Shown: piece by piece, positions 17,151-27,109 of the stretch | How the letters are laid out: each line of letters opens with the position of its first letter | Numbering within the stretch: the stretch's first letter is position 1 | From: SXRF01 sp039808985 | GTDB taxonomy: Bacteria; Pseudomonadota; Alphaproteobacteria; Rickettsiales; SXRF01 | Reading direction: 5' to 3' | DNA: 64,000 bases | NCBI GenBank assembly: GCA_039808985.1 | Contig: JBDHUC010000006.1 | Span: 22,408 to 86,407 of the forward strand | Notes under the pieces: model-generated | Told to the model about the DNA's origin: nothing | What the model saw: the letters and a program-made list of their open reading frames with translations, nothing else | The model's database searches: none | Translations under genes and position numbers: made by a program

Positions 17151-17777
17151 ATGAAATATATAAAAAAACCGGTTTTTTCAGGATTTTTTCGTAAAAATGA
17201 TGGTGCAACCATCATTGAGTTTGCCTTAGTCGCGCCCATATTCTTCCTCATAATGTTCGGGATGATGGAGTTCGGGCTGTTTATGTATCATAAAATCACG
17301 GTAGAGCGTATAGCGGTTGATATTTCCCGTGTGTCTTCGATTGGTAATATATCTGATAGTACCTGCCCGACCGATCCTGCTAAGCCATCAAAAGAACGGC
17401 AGATAGATTATATAAAATGCATTGTCCGTGAAAAATCCAAGGCCCTCATTAATGGCGACCGTATCCTGGTGCAGATAGCTAATTTATCTTCCGGGGCTGG
17501 CGCTAAAATACCTGATATATGTTTAGACGATCCTAAAAACCCAAGCAGTGACCCGGCAACTTGCAATATTTTCGAAGATGTGGATGGGGACGGGGTTTAT
17601 AAAGGTGGGGCAAGCGATACTGGTTCTACGAATGCGGAAGGCGTGGGAGATGTTATTGAAGTGCGTATTTCATATCCATGGACTATACAAATGCCTCTAA
17701 TGAGCAAATTCTTCACCAATTCTATGCTTAATGGCGTGGTTATGATAAGTGAATCAACTATAATCAGGAATGAATAA
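17151..17777 (+). CDS. TadE-like pilus assembly protein
   Basis: A 208-residue protein with the TadE-like membrane segment at residues 17-45 (GATIIEFALVAPIFFLIMFG, then MMEFGLFMYHK). The remainder is a periplasmic domain with Cys pairs (around residues 73 and 86) likely to form disulfides. TadE/TadF proteins are pseudopilins of the tight-adherence (Tad/Flp) pilus system. It starts a run of four Tad-type genes and overlaps the next as TAATG. The core Tad ATPase, secretin and Flp pilin genes are not in this window. Confidence 0.82.
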   Translation: MKYIKKPVFSGFFRKNDGATIIEFALVAPIFFLIMFGMMEFGLFMYHKITVERIAVDISRVSSIGNISDSTCPTDPAKPSKERQIDYIKCIVREKSKALINGDRILVQIANLSSGAGAKIPDICLDDPKNPSSDPATCNIFEDVDGDGVYKGGASDTGSTNAEGVGDVIEVRISYPWTIQMPLMSKFFTNSMLNGVVMISESTIIRNE

Positions 17778-18481
17778 TGCAAAAAAAAATGCACTGGCGC
17801 TTTTCAATTAAGTCACTAATTTCTAACCAGCGCGGTTTGGCATTGGTTGAGTTTGCGTTTGTTGCGCCATTACTGCTTGCCTTGATATTTGGCGTTGTTG
17901 AGTTGACGCGCTATATAATTATTTTACAGAAAGTTGAAAGGACAACTTATGCCCTTTCAAATATTGTAGTGCAATATCTGCCCGCGCAGTATCCGGCTGT
18001 TTCTCCATCTAATGAGATAAGTGAAGCCAATATCAATAATGATGCTTTTGCCCAGATTAGCAAAATGATGAGCCCTTATAATAATAGCGCAGACATAAGC
18101 ACCATCATTACTTCTGTTGTTAAAACAGACTCAGCTCCTCCAAATGATAAGATTATCGAATGGCAGATAGCAGGTGGCGGTACGCTTTCCAATAGTGATA
18201 CTTTCAGTATTGTAAATGGGGTTGCTCCGGGCGCGGTTAGCCCTGCGGTGCGCAACACGAATGCGATTTTCAATGCCGATATACAGACAACCCTTGTAGA
18301 TATGCAGAAGGGTGAAAATTTTATTGTTGTGGAAGTGTTTTATAATTACCGCCCAATAGTAAGCGATATACTTTCGCGGTTTGGTGCCCCTTCATTGGCC
18401 CAAACGACAATTGTTTCCAGGAATTTTGCTATGCCACGTCAGGGTAACCTGCTTGATCTGCCGCCTGACTTTAACCCATAA
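17777..18481 (+). CDS. TadE/TadF-like pilus assembly protein
   Basis: A 234-residue protein with an N-terminal TadE-type helix (GLALVEFAFVAPLLLALIFG, about residues 21-40, then VVELTRYIIILQ) and a periplasmic domain. It differs from its upstream neighbour in the soluble part, so it is a distinct pseudopilin rather than a recent duplicate. The start overlaps the preceding stop (TAATG), suggesting coupled translation. Confidence 0.8.
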   Translation: MQKKMHWRFSIKSLISNQRGLALVEFAFVAPLLLALIFGVVELTRYIIILQKVERTTYALSNIVVQYLPAQYPAVSPSNEISEANINNDAFAQISKMMSPYNNSADISTIITSVVKTDSAPPNDKIIEWQIAGGGTLSNSDTFSIVNGVAPGAVSPAVRNTNAIFNADIQTTLVDMQKGENFIVVEVFYNYRPIVSDILSRFGAPSLAQTTIVSRNFAMPRQGNLLDLPPDFNP

Positions 18482-18502
18482 AATTTAAATTGTGATATTT
18501 AT

Positions 18503-19759
18503 ATGAAAAACCCTATTAAAAAACTAATATCATTATTACACTCCAACACCGGGAACGTGCTTATCATGACCGGTGTTTTTATCCTCATAGTATTTGCAAT
18601 TGCAGGCGCCGGTATTGATTTTGGCAGGGCGCAGCTAGTGCAGATGAAAGAGCAGCAGGCATCAGATATTGCAACACTTGCGGCGGCTAACGTGCTTGAT
18701 AAGGATACAGTAAATCCGAATGAGAGCAGTATACGTGAATCTGCGGCCAAGCGCTATTACAGCCTTAATTTCCCTATGAAATATTTAGGCGTTATTCGCC
18801 AGGATCCGGCTTATAGTTTTGACAAGGCAAAAGGAACCATAGTTGTAAGCAACAGCCAGAATGTGAAGACTAATTATATAAATACTATAGGCAGGGACAG
18901 CCTTGATGTTGCGTCCAGGACTGCCGCCCAGATACCTGACAAAAACATGCCTGATTTTGATGTGGTTATGGTGATTGACGAATCCGGCTCTACTAAACAG
19001 GCGGTTGTACGAGGTGGGCCTGGCCCAAGCAGGATAAGCCTGGAAAGGGACGCTATTAGCACAATGGTAGATAATCTTTTTCCTGATAACCAACCACAAA
19101 ATCTTAACCTGCGTTTTGGACTGGTTGGGCATTCCGGACCGATTGACCATGCCTTTGGCCTTAGTTCAGATAAAGACCAGGTTAAAGGTTATGTGAAGGC
19201 CATTTCTAATTTTGGCGAAACTTATACGCACTGGGGGCTGGAAGCTGGCCTTAATATGATAACCGGCGTATGGAATGGGTTTGTTCCGCCAAGAATATGC
19301 TATATTGACTCTCTCCATGTTGATCCAACTTATTGCCTGCCGGAAAGAAACACAGGTGTTCCTGGCGCTGCAACATTGCGTGACGATGGTCAGAAATTAA
19401 GCAAGGTTAAATATATGGTATTGCTTACCGATGGCGAGATAATGTATCAACCATTGCCTTGCCCGGGTGGATGGGACCATAAAAGAAAATACCCTTCGGA
19501 TTATGTGGATGATGTGCCATTGCCGGGTGATTCTTGTAAAAATTATCGCGCGTTATATGAGCAATGCGATAAAGTGAAAGCTGCTGGCGTTACTCTTTAT
19601 ACAATAAATTTTGCAGAGCAAACTGCTGACGACATAACAGCAATGACAAAATGCGCCACAAGCCCCGATAAATATTTCTTCGCACCAGATGGTAATACTT
19701 TGAAAGGCATTCTTTCAGGCATAGCCAAAAAAGCCAGTAAGGTGCGCATTACAGAATAA
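18503..19759 (+). CDS. TadG-like protein with von Willebrand factor A domain (copy 1)
   Basis: A 418-residue protein. The N-terminal Tad helix (GNVLIMTGVFILIVFAIAGA, about residues 17-36) is followed by a putative pilus-like region. A VWA domain starts at about residue 150 with DVVMVIDESGSTKQ, the DxSxS metal site. Later MVLLTDGEIM is the usual LLTDG strand. Several paired cysteines lie in the 260-380 region. It probably acts at the cell surface with the Tad pilus or in adhesion. It is a tandem paralogue of the next gene, with long identical stretches (DFGRAQLVQMKEQQASDIAT). Confidence 0.85.
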   Translation: MKNPIKKLISLLHSNTGNVLIMTGVFILIVFAIAGAGIDFGRAQLVQMKEQQASDIATLAAANVLDKDTVNPNESSIRESAAKRYYSLNFPMKYLGVIRQDPAYSFDKAKGTIVVSNSQNVKTNYINTIGRDSLDVASRTAAQIPDKNMPDFDVVMVIDESGSTKQAVVRGGPGPSRISLERDAISTMVDNLFPDNQPQNLNLRFGLVGHSGPIDHAFGLSSDKDQVKGYVKAISNFGETYTHWGLEAGLNMITGVWNGFVPPRICYIDSLHVDPTYCLPERNTGVPGAATLRDDGQKLSKVKYMVLLTDGEIMYQPLPCPGGWDHKRKYPSDYVDDVPLPGDSCKNYRALYEQCDKVKAAGVTLYTINFAEQTADDITAMTKCATSPDKYFFAPDGNTLKGILSGIAKKASKVRITE

Positions 19760-19839
19760 TGCTATAATAGCATAAATTTAATATTTATTAACTAATCTGT
19801 GCTAGTTTGGTTATATTAAAATTAATTTATGGTAATTAT

Positions 19840-21114
19840 ATGAAAAAGCATCTGCGGGTAATTGATTCTTTGTGCCGTTCCAATGATGGCAATGTATTTA
19901 TCATGACCGGTGTTTTTATCCTGATAATTTTTGCAATTTCAGGCGCCGGTATTGATTTTGGCAGGGCGCAGCTAGTGCAGATGAAAGAGCAGCAGGCATC
20001 AGATATTGCAACACTTGCGGCGGCAAATATAATAGATAAAGATACCACCAATCCGCAGGAAATAAAGATCCGCAAAGATGCGGCTAAGCGCTATTACAAC
20101 CTTAATTTCCCTGCAAAATACTTAGGTGTTACTCGCCAGGACCCATCTTATAATTTTGACAAGAAAAGCGGAATAATAATAGTAGGTAATAACCAGAATA
20201 TAAAAACCAATTATATAACTACTATAGGCAGGGGAAGCCTTAATATTGCAGCAAGGACCGCCGCTAAAATACCTAACAAGAATATCCCGGATTTTGATGT
20301 GGTTATGGTAGTTGATGAATCAGGTTCAACGGGTGATCCAGTGTTGCCTAATGGCCCAGGCCCAAGCAGGATGACCCTGCAGAAGGAAGCGGTAAACAGC
20401 ATGATAGAAAATCTGTTTCCTGATAACCAGCCGCAAAATCCTAACGTACGTATGGGCCTGATCGGCCATTCCGGGCCGATTGATCATGCCCATGGCCTGA
20501 GTTCAGATAAAGCCCAGGTTAAAAGCTACGCTGATGCTCTGGATGTATATGGAGAAACCTACAGCCATTGGGGGTTAGAAGCCGGTTTTAATATGATAAC
20601 CGGTATATGGAATGGCTTTGTTGCACCTTCAAAATATTGTTGTTTTAATAATAATCCTCATTACTTTTTGGCGGAAAGGAATACAGGTGTTCCTGGCCCT
20701 GCAACAGATAGGGATGATGGCAAAAAACTAAGCAAAGTAAAATACCTGGTTTTCATAACTGATGGTGATATTATGAAACAGCCATTGCCTTGTTATGGTG
20801 GGATATACTACAAGGAAAATTTCCCTACGCTTTATACTGATGATAACATGCCTCTGGGGCAGCCGGTACCCACAGTAGAGCCGCCCAATTGCCGTAATTA
20901 TCCTGAATTCCTTGAGCAATGTACTAATCTAAAAAATGCCGGGGTTACAGTGTTTGTTATTAATTTTGCCGAAAAAGATATTCTAGGTTTGGATGCGATG
21001 ACTCAGTGTGCCTCCACTCCTGATAAATATTACTTCGCGCCCGATGGCGACACTTTAAAAGGCATACTAAATGGCATTGCTAAAAAAGCCAGCAAAGTCC
21101 GAATAACGGAGTGA
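19840..21114 (+). CDS. TadG-like protein with von Willebrand factor A domain (copy 2)
   Basis: A 424-residue tandem paralogue of the previous protein. It begins at ATG 19840 (MKKHLRVIDSLCRS); an upstream TTG would add residues absent from copy 1. Same layout: Tad helix (FIMTGVFILIIFAISGA), middle region, and VWA domain with DVVMVVDESGSTGD. Both copies end AKKASKVRITE. The metal-site loop and the Cys-rich insert differ between copies, suggesting divergence in what they bind. About 80 AT-rich bases separate the copies, enough for a separate promoter. Confidence 0.85.
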   Translation: MKKHLRVIDSLCRSNDGNVFIMTGVFILIIFAISGAGIDFGRAQLVQMKEQQASDIATLAAANIIDKDTTNPQEIKIRKDAAKRYYNLNFPAKYLGVTRQDPSYNFDKKSGIIIVGNNQNIKTNYITTIGRGSLNIAARTAAKIPNKNIPDFDVVMVVDESGSTGDPVLPNGPGPSRMTLQKEAVNSMIENLFPDNQPQNPNVRMGLIGHSGPIDHAHGLSSDKAQVKSYADALDVYGETYSHWGLEAGFNMITGIWNGFVAPSKYCCFNNNPHYFLAERNTGVPGPATDRDDGKKLSKVKYLVFITDGDIMKQPLPCYGGIYYKENFPTLYTDDNMPLGQPVPTVEPPNCRNYPEFLEQCTNLKNAGVTVFVINFAEKDILGLDAMTQCASTPDKYYFAPDGDTLKGILNGIAKKASKVRITE

Positions 21115-21172
21115 TTCTTAATATATCCAAGGATTCTCTTGAATATTCCGGTTTTGTTTATATAACAATGGC

Positions 21173-22126
21173 ATGAAAAATATTTTAATTGCTGGTGGCG
21201 CGGGGTTTATTGGCTCGCATTTATGCTCTACACTTATTGCGCGTGGCGACAATGTGGTTGCGCTTGATAATTTTTTTACAGGGAAACGTGAGAATATAGA
21301 ATCGCTTAAGGAAAGCGGCAGGTTTTCACTTATAGAGCATGATATAACCATACCATTTACTTTCGAAGCTGCAAACGGCGCTTACTTTGACGAAATATAT
21401 AATCTTGCCTGTCCGGCTTCGCCAGCGCATTACCAGCCAGACCCGGTTCGCACCATGCTGGTTAATATATTGGGTATGAAAAACCTGCTCGACCTTGCCA
21501 AATCCCATAATGCCAGGATACTGCAAACTTCAACCAGCGAAGTTTATGGCAATCCCCAGGTTCACCCGCAGCCGGAAAGCTATCTTGGTAATGTGAATAC
21601 AATAGGGCCGCGCGCCTGTTATGACGAAGGCAAACGCGCTGCTGAAACTTTATGTTTCGATTACCACCGCCAATATAAAACCAATATTAAGATTGTGCGC
21701 ATATTCAATACTTACGGGCCGCAGATGCGCAAGGATGACGGTCGGGTGATTTCCAATTTCATCTGTCAGGCTCTAGCCGGAGAGCCTGTAACTATATATG
21801 GTGATGGCTCGCAGACACGTTCATTTTGCTATATTGACGATATGGTGGCCGGGATTATAGCGATGATGGAAAGCCCATCAGAGGTTACAGGGCCTGTAAA
21901 TCTTGGCAACCCTGACGAATTCACCATCGAGGAAATAGCTGAAAAAATACTGGAAAAAACCGGCAGCAAATCATCGCTTGCCTATAAACCACTGCCGCAG
22001 GATGACCCTATGCAAAGGCAGCCAGATATAAGCCTTGCCTGGAAATTATTAGGCTGGCAGCCAAAAATATCGCTGGATAGGGGGCTGGATAAGTCTATAG
22101 CTTATTTTACCAGGGCTTTACGTTAA
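21173..22126 (+). CDS. UDP-glucuronate decarboxylase-type epimerase/dehydratase
   Basis: A 317-residue extended short-chain dehydrogenase. The NAD-binding motif is GGAGFIGSHL (residues 8-17), the active-site triad is TSTSEVYG with YDEGK, and NLACPASPAHYQPDPVRT plus FNTYGPQM are characteristic of UDP-xylose synthase. This would convert UDP-glucuronate to UDP-xylose for surface polysaccharide. No other sugar genes adjoin it, so a related UDP- or dTDP-sugar substrate cannot be excluded. Confidence 0.85.
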   Translation: MKNILIAGGAGFIGSHLCSTLIARGDNVVALDNFFTGKRENIESLKESGRFSLIEHDITIPFTFEAANGAYFDEIYNLACPASPAHYQPDPVRTMLVNILGMKNLLDLAKSHNARILQTSTSEVYGNPQVHPQPESYLGNVNTIGPRACYDEGKRAAETLCFDYHRQYKTNIKIVRIFNTYGPQMRKDDGRVISNFICQALAGEPVTIYGDGSQTRSFCYIDDMVAGIIAMMESPSEVTGPVNLGNPDEFTIEEIAEKILEKTGSKSSLAYKPLPQDDPMQRQPDISLAWKLLGWQPKISLDRGLDKSIAYFTRALR

Positions 22127-22160
22127 TAAATTGTTAAAAACTTACTGTTAACATATTAGG

Positions 22161-22910
22161 ATGAAGATATTAGTCCCGGTAAAGCGAGTTGTGGATTATA
22201 ACGTGCGTATCCGCGTCCGTGCCGATGGTTCTGGCGTTGAAACAGCGGGCGTTAAAATGTCGATGAACCCATTTGACGAAATCGCGGTTGAAGAAGCTGT
22301 AAGGCTGAAAGAAAAAGGCATAGCCAGCGAAGTGGTGGCAATTTCAATGGGAGTTGATGCCGCGCAGGAAGTTTTGCGCTCGGCTATTGCAATGGGGGCC
22401 GATAGGGCAATCCTGGTTTCCAGCGATGACGAAATTCAGCCGCTGGGGGCGGCAAAAATCCTTGCTAAGCTGGTTGAGCAGGAAAAGCCGCAGCTAGTAA
22501 TTATAGGCAAGCAGGCTATTGATGATGACGCCAACCAGACCGGGCAGATGCTTGCAGGGTTGCTGGGCTGGGGGCAGGGGACATTTGCCTCTAAAGTAAT
22601 TATAGAAAATAATTCTGCGCTGGTAACGCGGGAAATTGATGGTGGGCTTATGACTGTGAAGCTTGCGCTTCCCGCAGTTATCAGCACCGACCTGCGCCTT
22701 AACGAGCCGCGCTATGCAACTCTTCCAAACATAATGAAAGCACGCTCAAAGCCGCTTGCTAAACTAGCGGTTGCAGAGCTTGGCGTGGATATTACCCCGC
22801 GCATTAAACATCTGAAATATGAAGAGCCAAAGAAACGCACTGGCGGCGGAAAAGTTGCAAGCGTTGCGGAACTGGTCGATAAGCTTAAAAATGAGGCGAA
22901 GGTAATATGA
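22161..22910 (+). CDS. etfB: Electron transfer flavoprotein subunit beta
   Basis: A 249-residue ETF beta subunit. MKILVPVKRVVDYNVRIRV, the MNPFDEIAVEEAVRLKEKG block, and the ADP-ribityl/AMP site ILVSSDDEIQPLGAAKILA with GKQAIDDDANQTGQM identify it. Together with EtfA it carries electrons from acyl-CoA dehydrogenases to the ubiquinone oxidoreductase. It overlaps etfA as ATGA. No acyl-CoA dehydrogenase is adjacent, as is usual in alphaproteobacteria where etfBA is a housekeeping pair. Confidence 0.95.
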   Translation: MKILVPVKRVVDYNVRIRVRADGSGVETAGVKMSMNPFDEIAVEEAVRLKEKGIASEVVAISMGVDAAQEVLRSAIAMGADRAILVSSDDEIQPLGAAKILAKLVEQEKPQLVIIGKQAIDDDANQTGQMLAGLLGWGQGTFASKVIIENNSALVTREIDGGLMTVKLALPAVISTDLRLNEPRYATLPNIMKARSKPLAKLAVAELGVDITPRIKHLKYEEPKKRTGGGKVASVAELVDKLKNEAKVI

Positions 22911-23839
22911 GCGTTCTTATTTTTGCCGAGCATAATAACCAGTCATTGCACCCATCCACCCGACACGCAGTAACAGCGGCGCTGGAGCTTGGTGGTGAAA
23001 TACATATTCTGGTTGCTGGTTCCAATGCTTCTTCAGTAAGCAATGAGGCTGCAAAAATTGCTGGGGTTAAAAAAATACTATATTCCGATGCACCGCATTA
23101 TTCATACCCTCTGGCGGAAAATATGGCGCCGCTTTTAGCATCAGTTGCCAAAAACTATTCGCACATAATTGCAACCGCTACCACAACGGGTAAGGATATT
23201 ATGCCGCGCCTTGCCGCCTTGCTTGACATGTCGCAGGTGTCAGAAATCATAAAAATAATTTCACCAGATACATTCGTTCGCCCAATTTATGCAGGCAATG
23301 CGCTTGAAACGGTGCAAAGCGATGATGAGATAAAAATAATAACCCTGCGCCAGACCGCTTTTGCCCCTGCGCCAGATGGCAGCAATGCTGTTGTTGAAAG
23401 TCTTGCGGCTTTCCCTGCCGGTGAGCTTTCAAGTTTTGTGGAACTTAAGGAAAATAAGTCCGAACGGCCAGAGCTTACCTCAGCGCGTATCGTAGTTTCC
23501 GGTGGCCGTGGTTTTGGCTCTGCTGAGAATTTCAAAAAGCTGGAAAAGCTTGCATCTATTCTGGGGGCCGGGATCGGGGCTTCGCGCGCGGCGGTGGATG
23601 CGGGTTACGTGCCTAACGACTACCAGGTTGGGCAGACTGGTAAAGTGGTAGCGCCCGACCTTTATATAGCTATTGGAATATCTGGCGCAATACAGCATCT
23701 TGCTGGCATGAAAGACAGTAAGGTTATCGTTGCCATCAATAAAGATGAAAATGCTCCGATTTTTGAAATAGCTGATTATGGGCTGGTTGCCCAGTGGCAG
23801 GATGCCTTGCCGGAGCTTGAAAAGCTGCTATCCAGCTAA
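22907..23839 (+). CDS. etfA: Electron transfer flavoprotein subunit alpha
   Basis: A 310-residue ETF alpha subunit. The C-terminal FAD domain is clear: SGGRGFGSAENF, GASRAAVDAGY, QVGQTGKVVAPDLYIAIGIS, GAIQHLAGMK and INKDENAPIFEIADYGLV. It is translationally coupled to etfB. The 178 bases that follow up to nadE contain no gene I can recognise. Confidence 0.95.
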   Translation: MSVLIFAEHNNQSLHPSTRHAVTAALELGGEIHILVAGSNASSVSNEAAKIAGVKKILYSDAPHYSYPLAENMAPLLASVAKNYSHIIATATTTGKDIMPRLAALLDMSQVSEIIKIISPDTFVRPIYAGNALETVQSDDEIKIITLRQTAFAPAPDGSNAVVESLAAFPAGELSSFVELKENKSERPELTSARIVVSGGRGFGSAENFKKLEKLASILGAGIGASRAAVDAGYVPNDYQVGQTGKVVAPDLYIAIGISGAIQHLAGMKDSKVIVAINKDENAPIFEIADYGLVAQWQDALPELEKLLSS

Positions 23840-24017
23840 ATATCTGCCTTAAATAGCAGAAAAAGCTGGTAATGCTCCTATCCCGAAAAGATTTTTTCTT
23901 TATTTTCATGCTGTTAAAAGCTACACTGCTCTAGGTTCTGCCTACATTCAAAAAAGATAGCAAGTTAGGGTTTGAATGCCGATAGAATCTAAGCGAGGGA
24001 ATTTTTAATAGGATGAT

Positions 24018-25616
24018 ATGGATGACTTTCCACAAATAGCGATTGCCCAGGTAAATTTTACGGTTGGCGATATAGCAGGAAACTGCGCCAAAATAATTGA
24101 CGCCTGGGAAAATGCCAGTAGAAGCGGAGCAGGACTTGTTGTATTCCCTGAATTATGCATAACTGGCTATTCCCCTCAGGATCTGGTCCTGATGCCGGAT
24201 TTTCGCAAAAAGGCAATGCATGCAGCGCAGGATATTGTAAGCAAAACTGCTTCTGGCGCAGCGATAATCCTTGGGTGCGTCTGGGAAGCGGAAAATAAAA
24301 TCTATAATGCTGCCATCCTGATAGACGGCGGGAAAATACTGCATATTCAGCATAAAACCATACTTCCCAATTATGGTGTGTTTGATGAAAAACGCCTGTT
24401 TACACCTGGTGAAGGAACGCAGCCTGTAGTCTGGCGCGGTCATAAGATAGCTATTTTAGTATGCGAGGATTTGTGGGATGAAGCCCATGTAAGAAAGCTT
24501 AAAAATCAGGGGATAGAAGCTGTTTTTGTAATTAATGCATCACCGTTTGAAGTTGGGAAGTATGGCCGCAGGCTACAGCTTGCAAAGAATACTGCGTATG
24601 AAATAAAAGCGCCATTATATTATGTAAATCTTGTCGGTGGCCAGGATGAGACAGTATTTGATGGCGGCTCATTTGTTGCGGGTAAAGATGGAGAGATAAT
24701 CTCTGAATTTCCGCGCTTTGCCGGGCTTGTAGCCCTTACGGCAAAGGCTCAGGCAAAGGAATCCGCAAATGATAACGAGATATGGGGCGCCATGCGACTT
24801 GGGCTTGCCGATTATGTTTCTAAAAATGGCTTTCCCAGGGTTTTGCTTGGGTTGTCTGGCGGCATTGATTCGGCACTTACGGCGGCCCTGGCTGTTGATG
24901 CTCTGGGCGCGGATAATGTCATGGGCGTGCTTATGCCATCGCCATACAGTTCAAAAGGCAGCATAGATGATGCAAAGGAAAGCGCAAAACTTCTTGGCAT
25001 TCAAACGAAAACTATTCCAATAAATTCAGGCATGGAAGCATTCGAGAAATTGCTTACTTCTGAATTTGGGAAAACAGGATGGATGGAAAATGCGGAAATA
25101 GGCGGTAATCTTCAGGCCCGGCTGCGAGCTATCATACTTATGGGGCTTTCCAATAATTATGGCAGCCTGCTTTTATCAACCGGCAATAAATCTGAAATCG
25201 CGGTTGGATATTCAACACTTTATGGCGATTCCTGCGGCGCTTATAATGTGCTTAAGGATATTTATAAAACACAGGTGTATGAGCTTGCTAACTGGCGCAA
25301 CTCCAGGTCACCTGCTATTCCTGTAAATAGTATCAGCAAAGCGCCATCGGCAGAACTGAAGCCCAACCAGCGGGATGATGACAATCTTCCCCCTTATGAT
25401 ATTCTTGATGATATACTCAAAAAACATATAGAAGGAAGAATGGGCGGAGAGGAAATTGTTGTGTCGGGGCATGATAAGGCGGTAGTGGCAAAAGTCCTGC
25501 GCCTTGTACGCCTGTCGGAATATAAGCGTAGCCAATCCTGTCCTGGTGTTAAAATTTCTTCTATGCTTTTTGGAAAAGACCGTCGCTATCCTATTACCAA
25601 TGGGTTTTTAACATGA
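24018..25616 (+). CDS. nadE: Glutamine-dependent NAD+ synthetase
   Basis: A 532-residue two-domain enzyme for the last step of NAD+ synthesis. The N-terminal nitrilase-type glutaminase has the triad motifs VVFPELCITGY (Glu), HKTILPNYGVFDE (Lys) and ILVCEDLWDE (Cys). The C-terminal synthetase has the PP-loop LLGLSGGIDSALTAALAVDA, STGNKSEIAVGYSTLYGD and KAPSAELKPNQ. The ATG at 24018 gives the usual N-terminus. It overlaps the next gene as ATGA. With NadV and NrtR at 8-10 kb, this window holds two branches of NAD supply. Confidence 0.94.
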   Translation: MDDFPQIAIAQVNFTVGDIAGNCAKIIDAWENASRSGAGLVVFPELCITGYSPQDLVLMPDFRKKAMHAAQDIVSKTASGAAIILGCVWEAENKIYNAAILIDGGKILHIQHKTILPNYGVFDEKRLFTPGEGTQPVVWRGHKIAILVCEDLWDEAHVRKLKNQGIEAVFVINASPFEVGKYGRRLQLAKNTAYEIKAPLYYVNLVGGQDETVFDGGSFVAGKDGEIISEFPRFAGLVALTAKAQAKESANDNEIWGAMRLGLADYVSKNGFPRVLLGLSGGIDSALTAALAVDALGADNVMGVLMPSPYSSKGSIDDAKESAKLLGIQTKTIPINSGMEAFEKLLTSEFGKTGWMENAEIGGNLQARLRAIILMGLSNNYGSLLLSTGNKSEIAVGYSTLYGDSCGAYNVLKDIYKTQVYELANWRNSRSPAIPVNSISKAPSAELKPNQRDDDNLPPYDILDDILKKHIEGRMGGEEIVVSGHDKAVVAKVLRLVRLSEYKRSQSCPGVKISSMLFGKDRRYPITNGFLT

Positions 25617-27088
25617 ATATGAAAATACAGAAATATTTGCCAACACCCATGATACTTCTGGCATTTTTGCTGAGTTTTACGACTATCTATGCTGTTGGTT
25701 CTCCTATTTTACAGGATAATGATATTGGTTGGCACATTGCCGCTGGTGATCTTATTCGCGCTCAGGGGTCGCTTCCTGAATATAACACCTGGTCTTTCAC
25801 TAGTGGCGACCAGGTATGGTATAATCTTTCATGGCTTTGGGATATAGTATTAAGCTTTGTTGATAGTAAAGCCGGTGTTGAAGGTCTATTCATATTCGCT
25901 ATTTTCTGTCCGGCATTATTGGTTGCATTGCTTCTTTCAAGCCTGCGTAAACGTTATGTGCTTGGCAATAACGCGCTTATATTTATGGGCATGATTACAA
26001 CTTATTGCATGTTGGAATTTGCTAATTCCCGCCCACAGATAGTGGGTATGTTTTTCGCGCTTGCCTTCCACCATATACTGCATATGAACCGGCCAGCTAC
26101 CGCTAGCAAAAACAGCGCGAAGCTATTATTTATACTTCCTTTGCTGACTGTATTATGGGTTAATATCCATGGAAGTTTTTTTGTGTCATTTATAATTTTA
26201 GGCGCATTTGGCCTGGAATCTATTTATTACAGGCAGCATAAATGGCTTGCCAGATTGCTTATGGTAAGTTCTGCATGTGTTTTATCATTACTTATAAATC
26301 CATATGGCATACATGTAATAGATGCGGTGTTACGCACTACCAACAGCGTAATAGCCAAATATATAATGGAATGGCAGCCATTCGTATTTGGCAATATACT
26401 TGGCGCTTCAATATGGATAATGTCATTTATCTGCCTGAGCAACTTAAAAGGCAGCAAAGCGACAATTGCCGATAAGATACTTGCTATAATGTGGCTTGTC
26501 GCGACATTTTTTTCCGTAAGGAATTTAGAATTTCTGGTTATATTGGGCGCTCCGTACCTGGCAAGCAACCTTCCTGCTGATAATGAAAAAGACAGCAATA
26601 CAAGGAAGCTCGCCGTATGGATAAACAACATAAAGTTTTCACCCGCTATTATAGCTGTGATTATGTTGGTTATTCCGGTTTTCTACATATTCCTGCCCTT
26701 TTTAGGGCCAGAGCATTATAAATATAAGGCCGATGAATCTCCGGTTCCGGCTATTGAGTTTGTCATGCAGAATTATCCTGGCAAACACCTGTTAAATGAT
26801 TATGACCTTGGCGGTAAGATTATATATGAAAGCAAGGGCAGGCTGCCGGTATTTGTAGATGGCAGGGCTGGTACTGCCTATAGTGAAAAAACACTTACGG
26901 ATTTCCTTAGCTTTTTTGATCTGAATAATGACTGGCAGAAAACTATAGAGTCATACGATATAGATTTGATTATGGTTACCAATTATTCGGGTTTTTCTAA
27001 GGCCTACGAGCGTGGTTCTTACCATGATTCCTGGCAGCAGGTATTCCATGACAAGGTGATAAGTATATATGCAAAAAAAGATAGGTAA
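25613..27088 (+). CDS. Polytopic membrane protein, possible GT-C-type (copy 1)
   Basis: A 491-residue protein with roughly ten hydrophobic helices and a soluble C-terminal domain of about 90 residues. The first loop reads QDNDIGWHIAAGDLIRAQG, then YNTWSFTSG and WYNLSWLWDIVLS. This D-x-GWH-x-G-x-I pattern with a paired Trp motif resembles lipid-linked-sugar GT-C proteins, but I cannot prove glycosyltransferase activity. The C-terminal part (LNDYDLGGKIIYES, PVFVDGRAG) is also conserved between copies. It overlaps nadE by ATGA and is a close paralogue of the next gene. Confidence 0.6.
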   Translation: MNMKIQKYLPTPMILLAFLLSFTTIYAVGSPILQDNDIGWHIAAGDLIRAQGSLPEYNTWSFTSGDQVWYNLSWLWDIVLSFVDSKAGVEGLFIFAIFCPALLVALLLSSLRKRYVLGNNALIFMGMITTYCMLEFANSRPQIVGMFFALAFHHILHMNRPATASKNSAKLLFILPLLTVLWVNIHGSFFVSFIILGAFGLESIYYRQHKWLARLLMVSSACVLSLLINPYGIHVIDAVLRTTNSVIAKYIMEWQPFVFGNILGASIWIMSFICLSNLKGSKATIADKILAIMWLVATFFSVRNLEFLVILGAPYLASNLPADNEKDSNTRKLAVWINNIKFSPAIIAVIMLVIPVFYIFLPFLGPEHYKYKADESPVPAIEFVMQNYPGKHLLNDYDLGGKIIYESKGRLPVFVDGRAGTAYSEKTLTDFLSFFDLNNDWQKTIESYDIDLIMVTNYSGFSKAYERGSYHDSWQQVFHDKVISIYAKKDR

Positions 27089-27109
27089 GTGGCGTTATTG
27101 TAATTAAAT

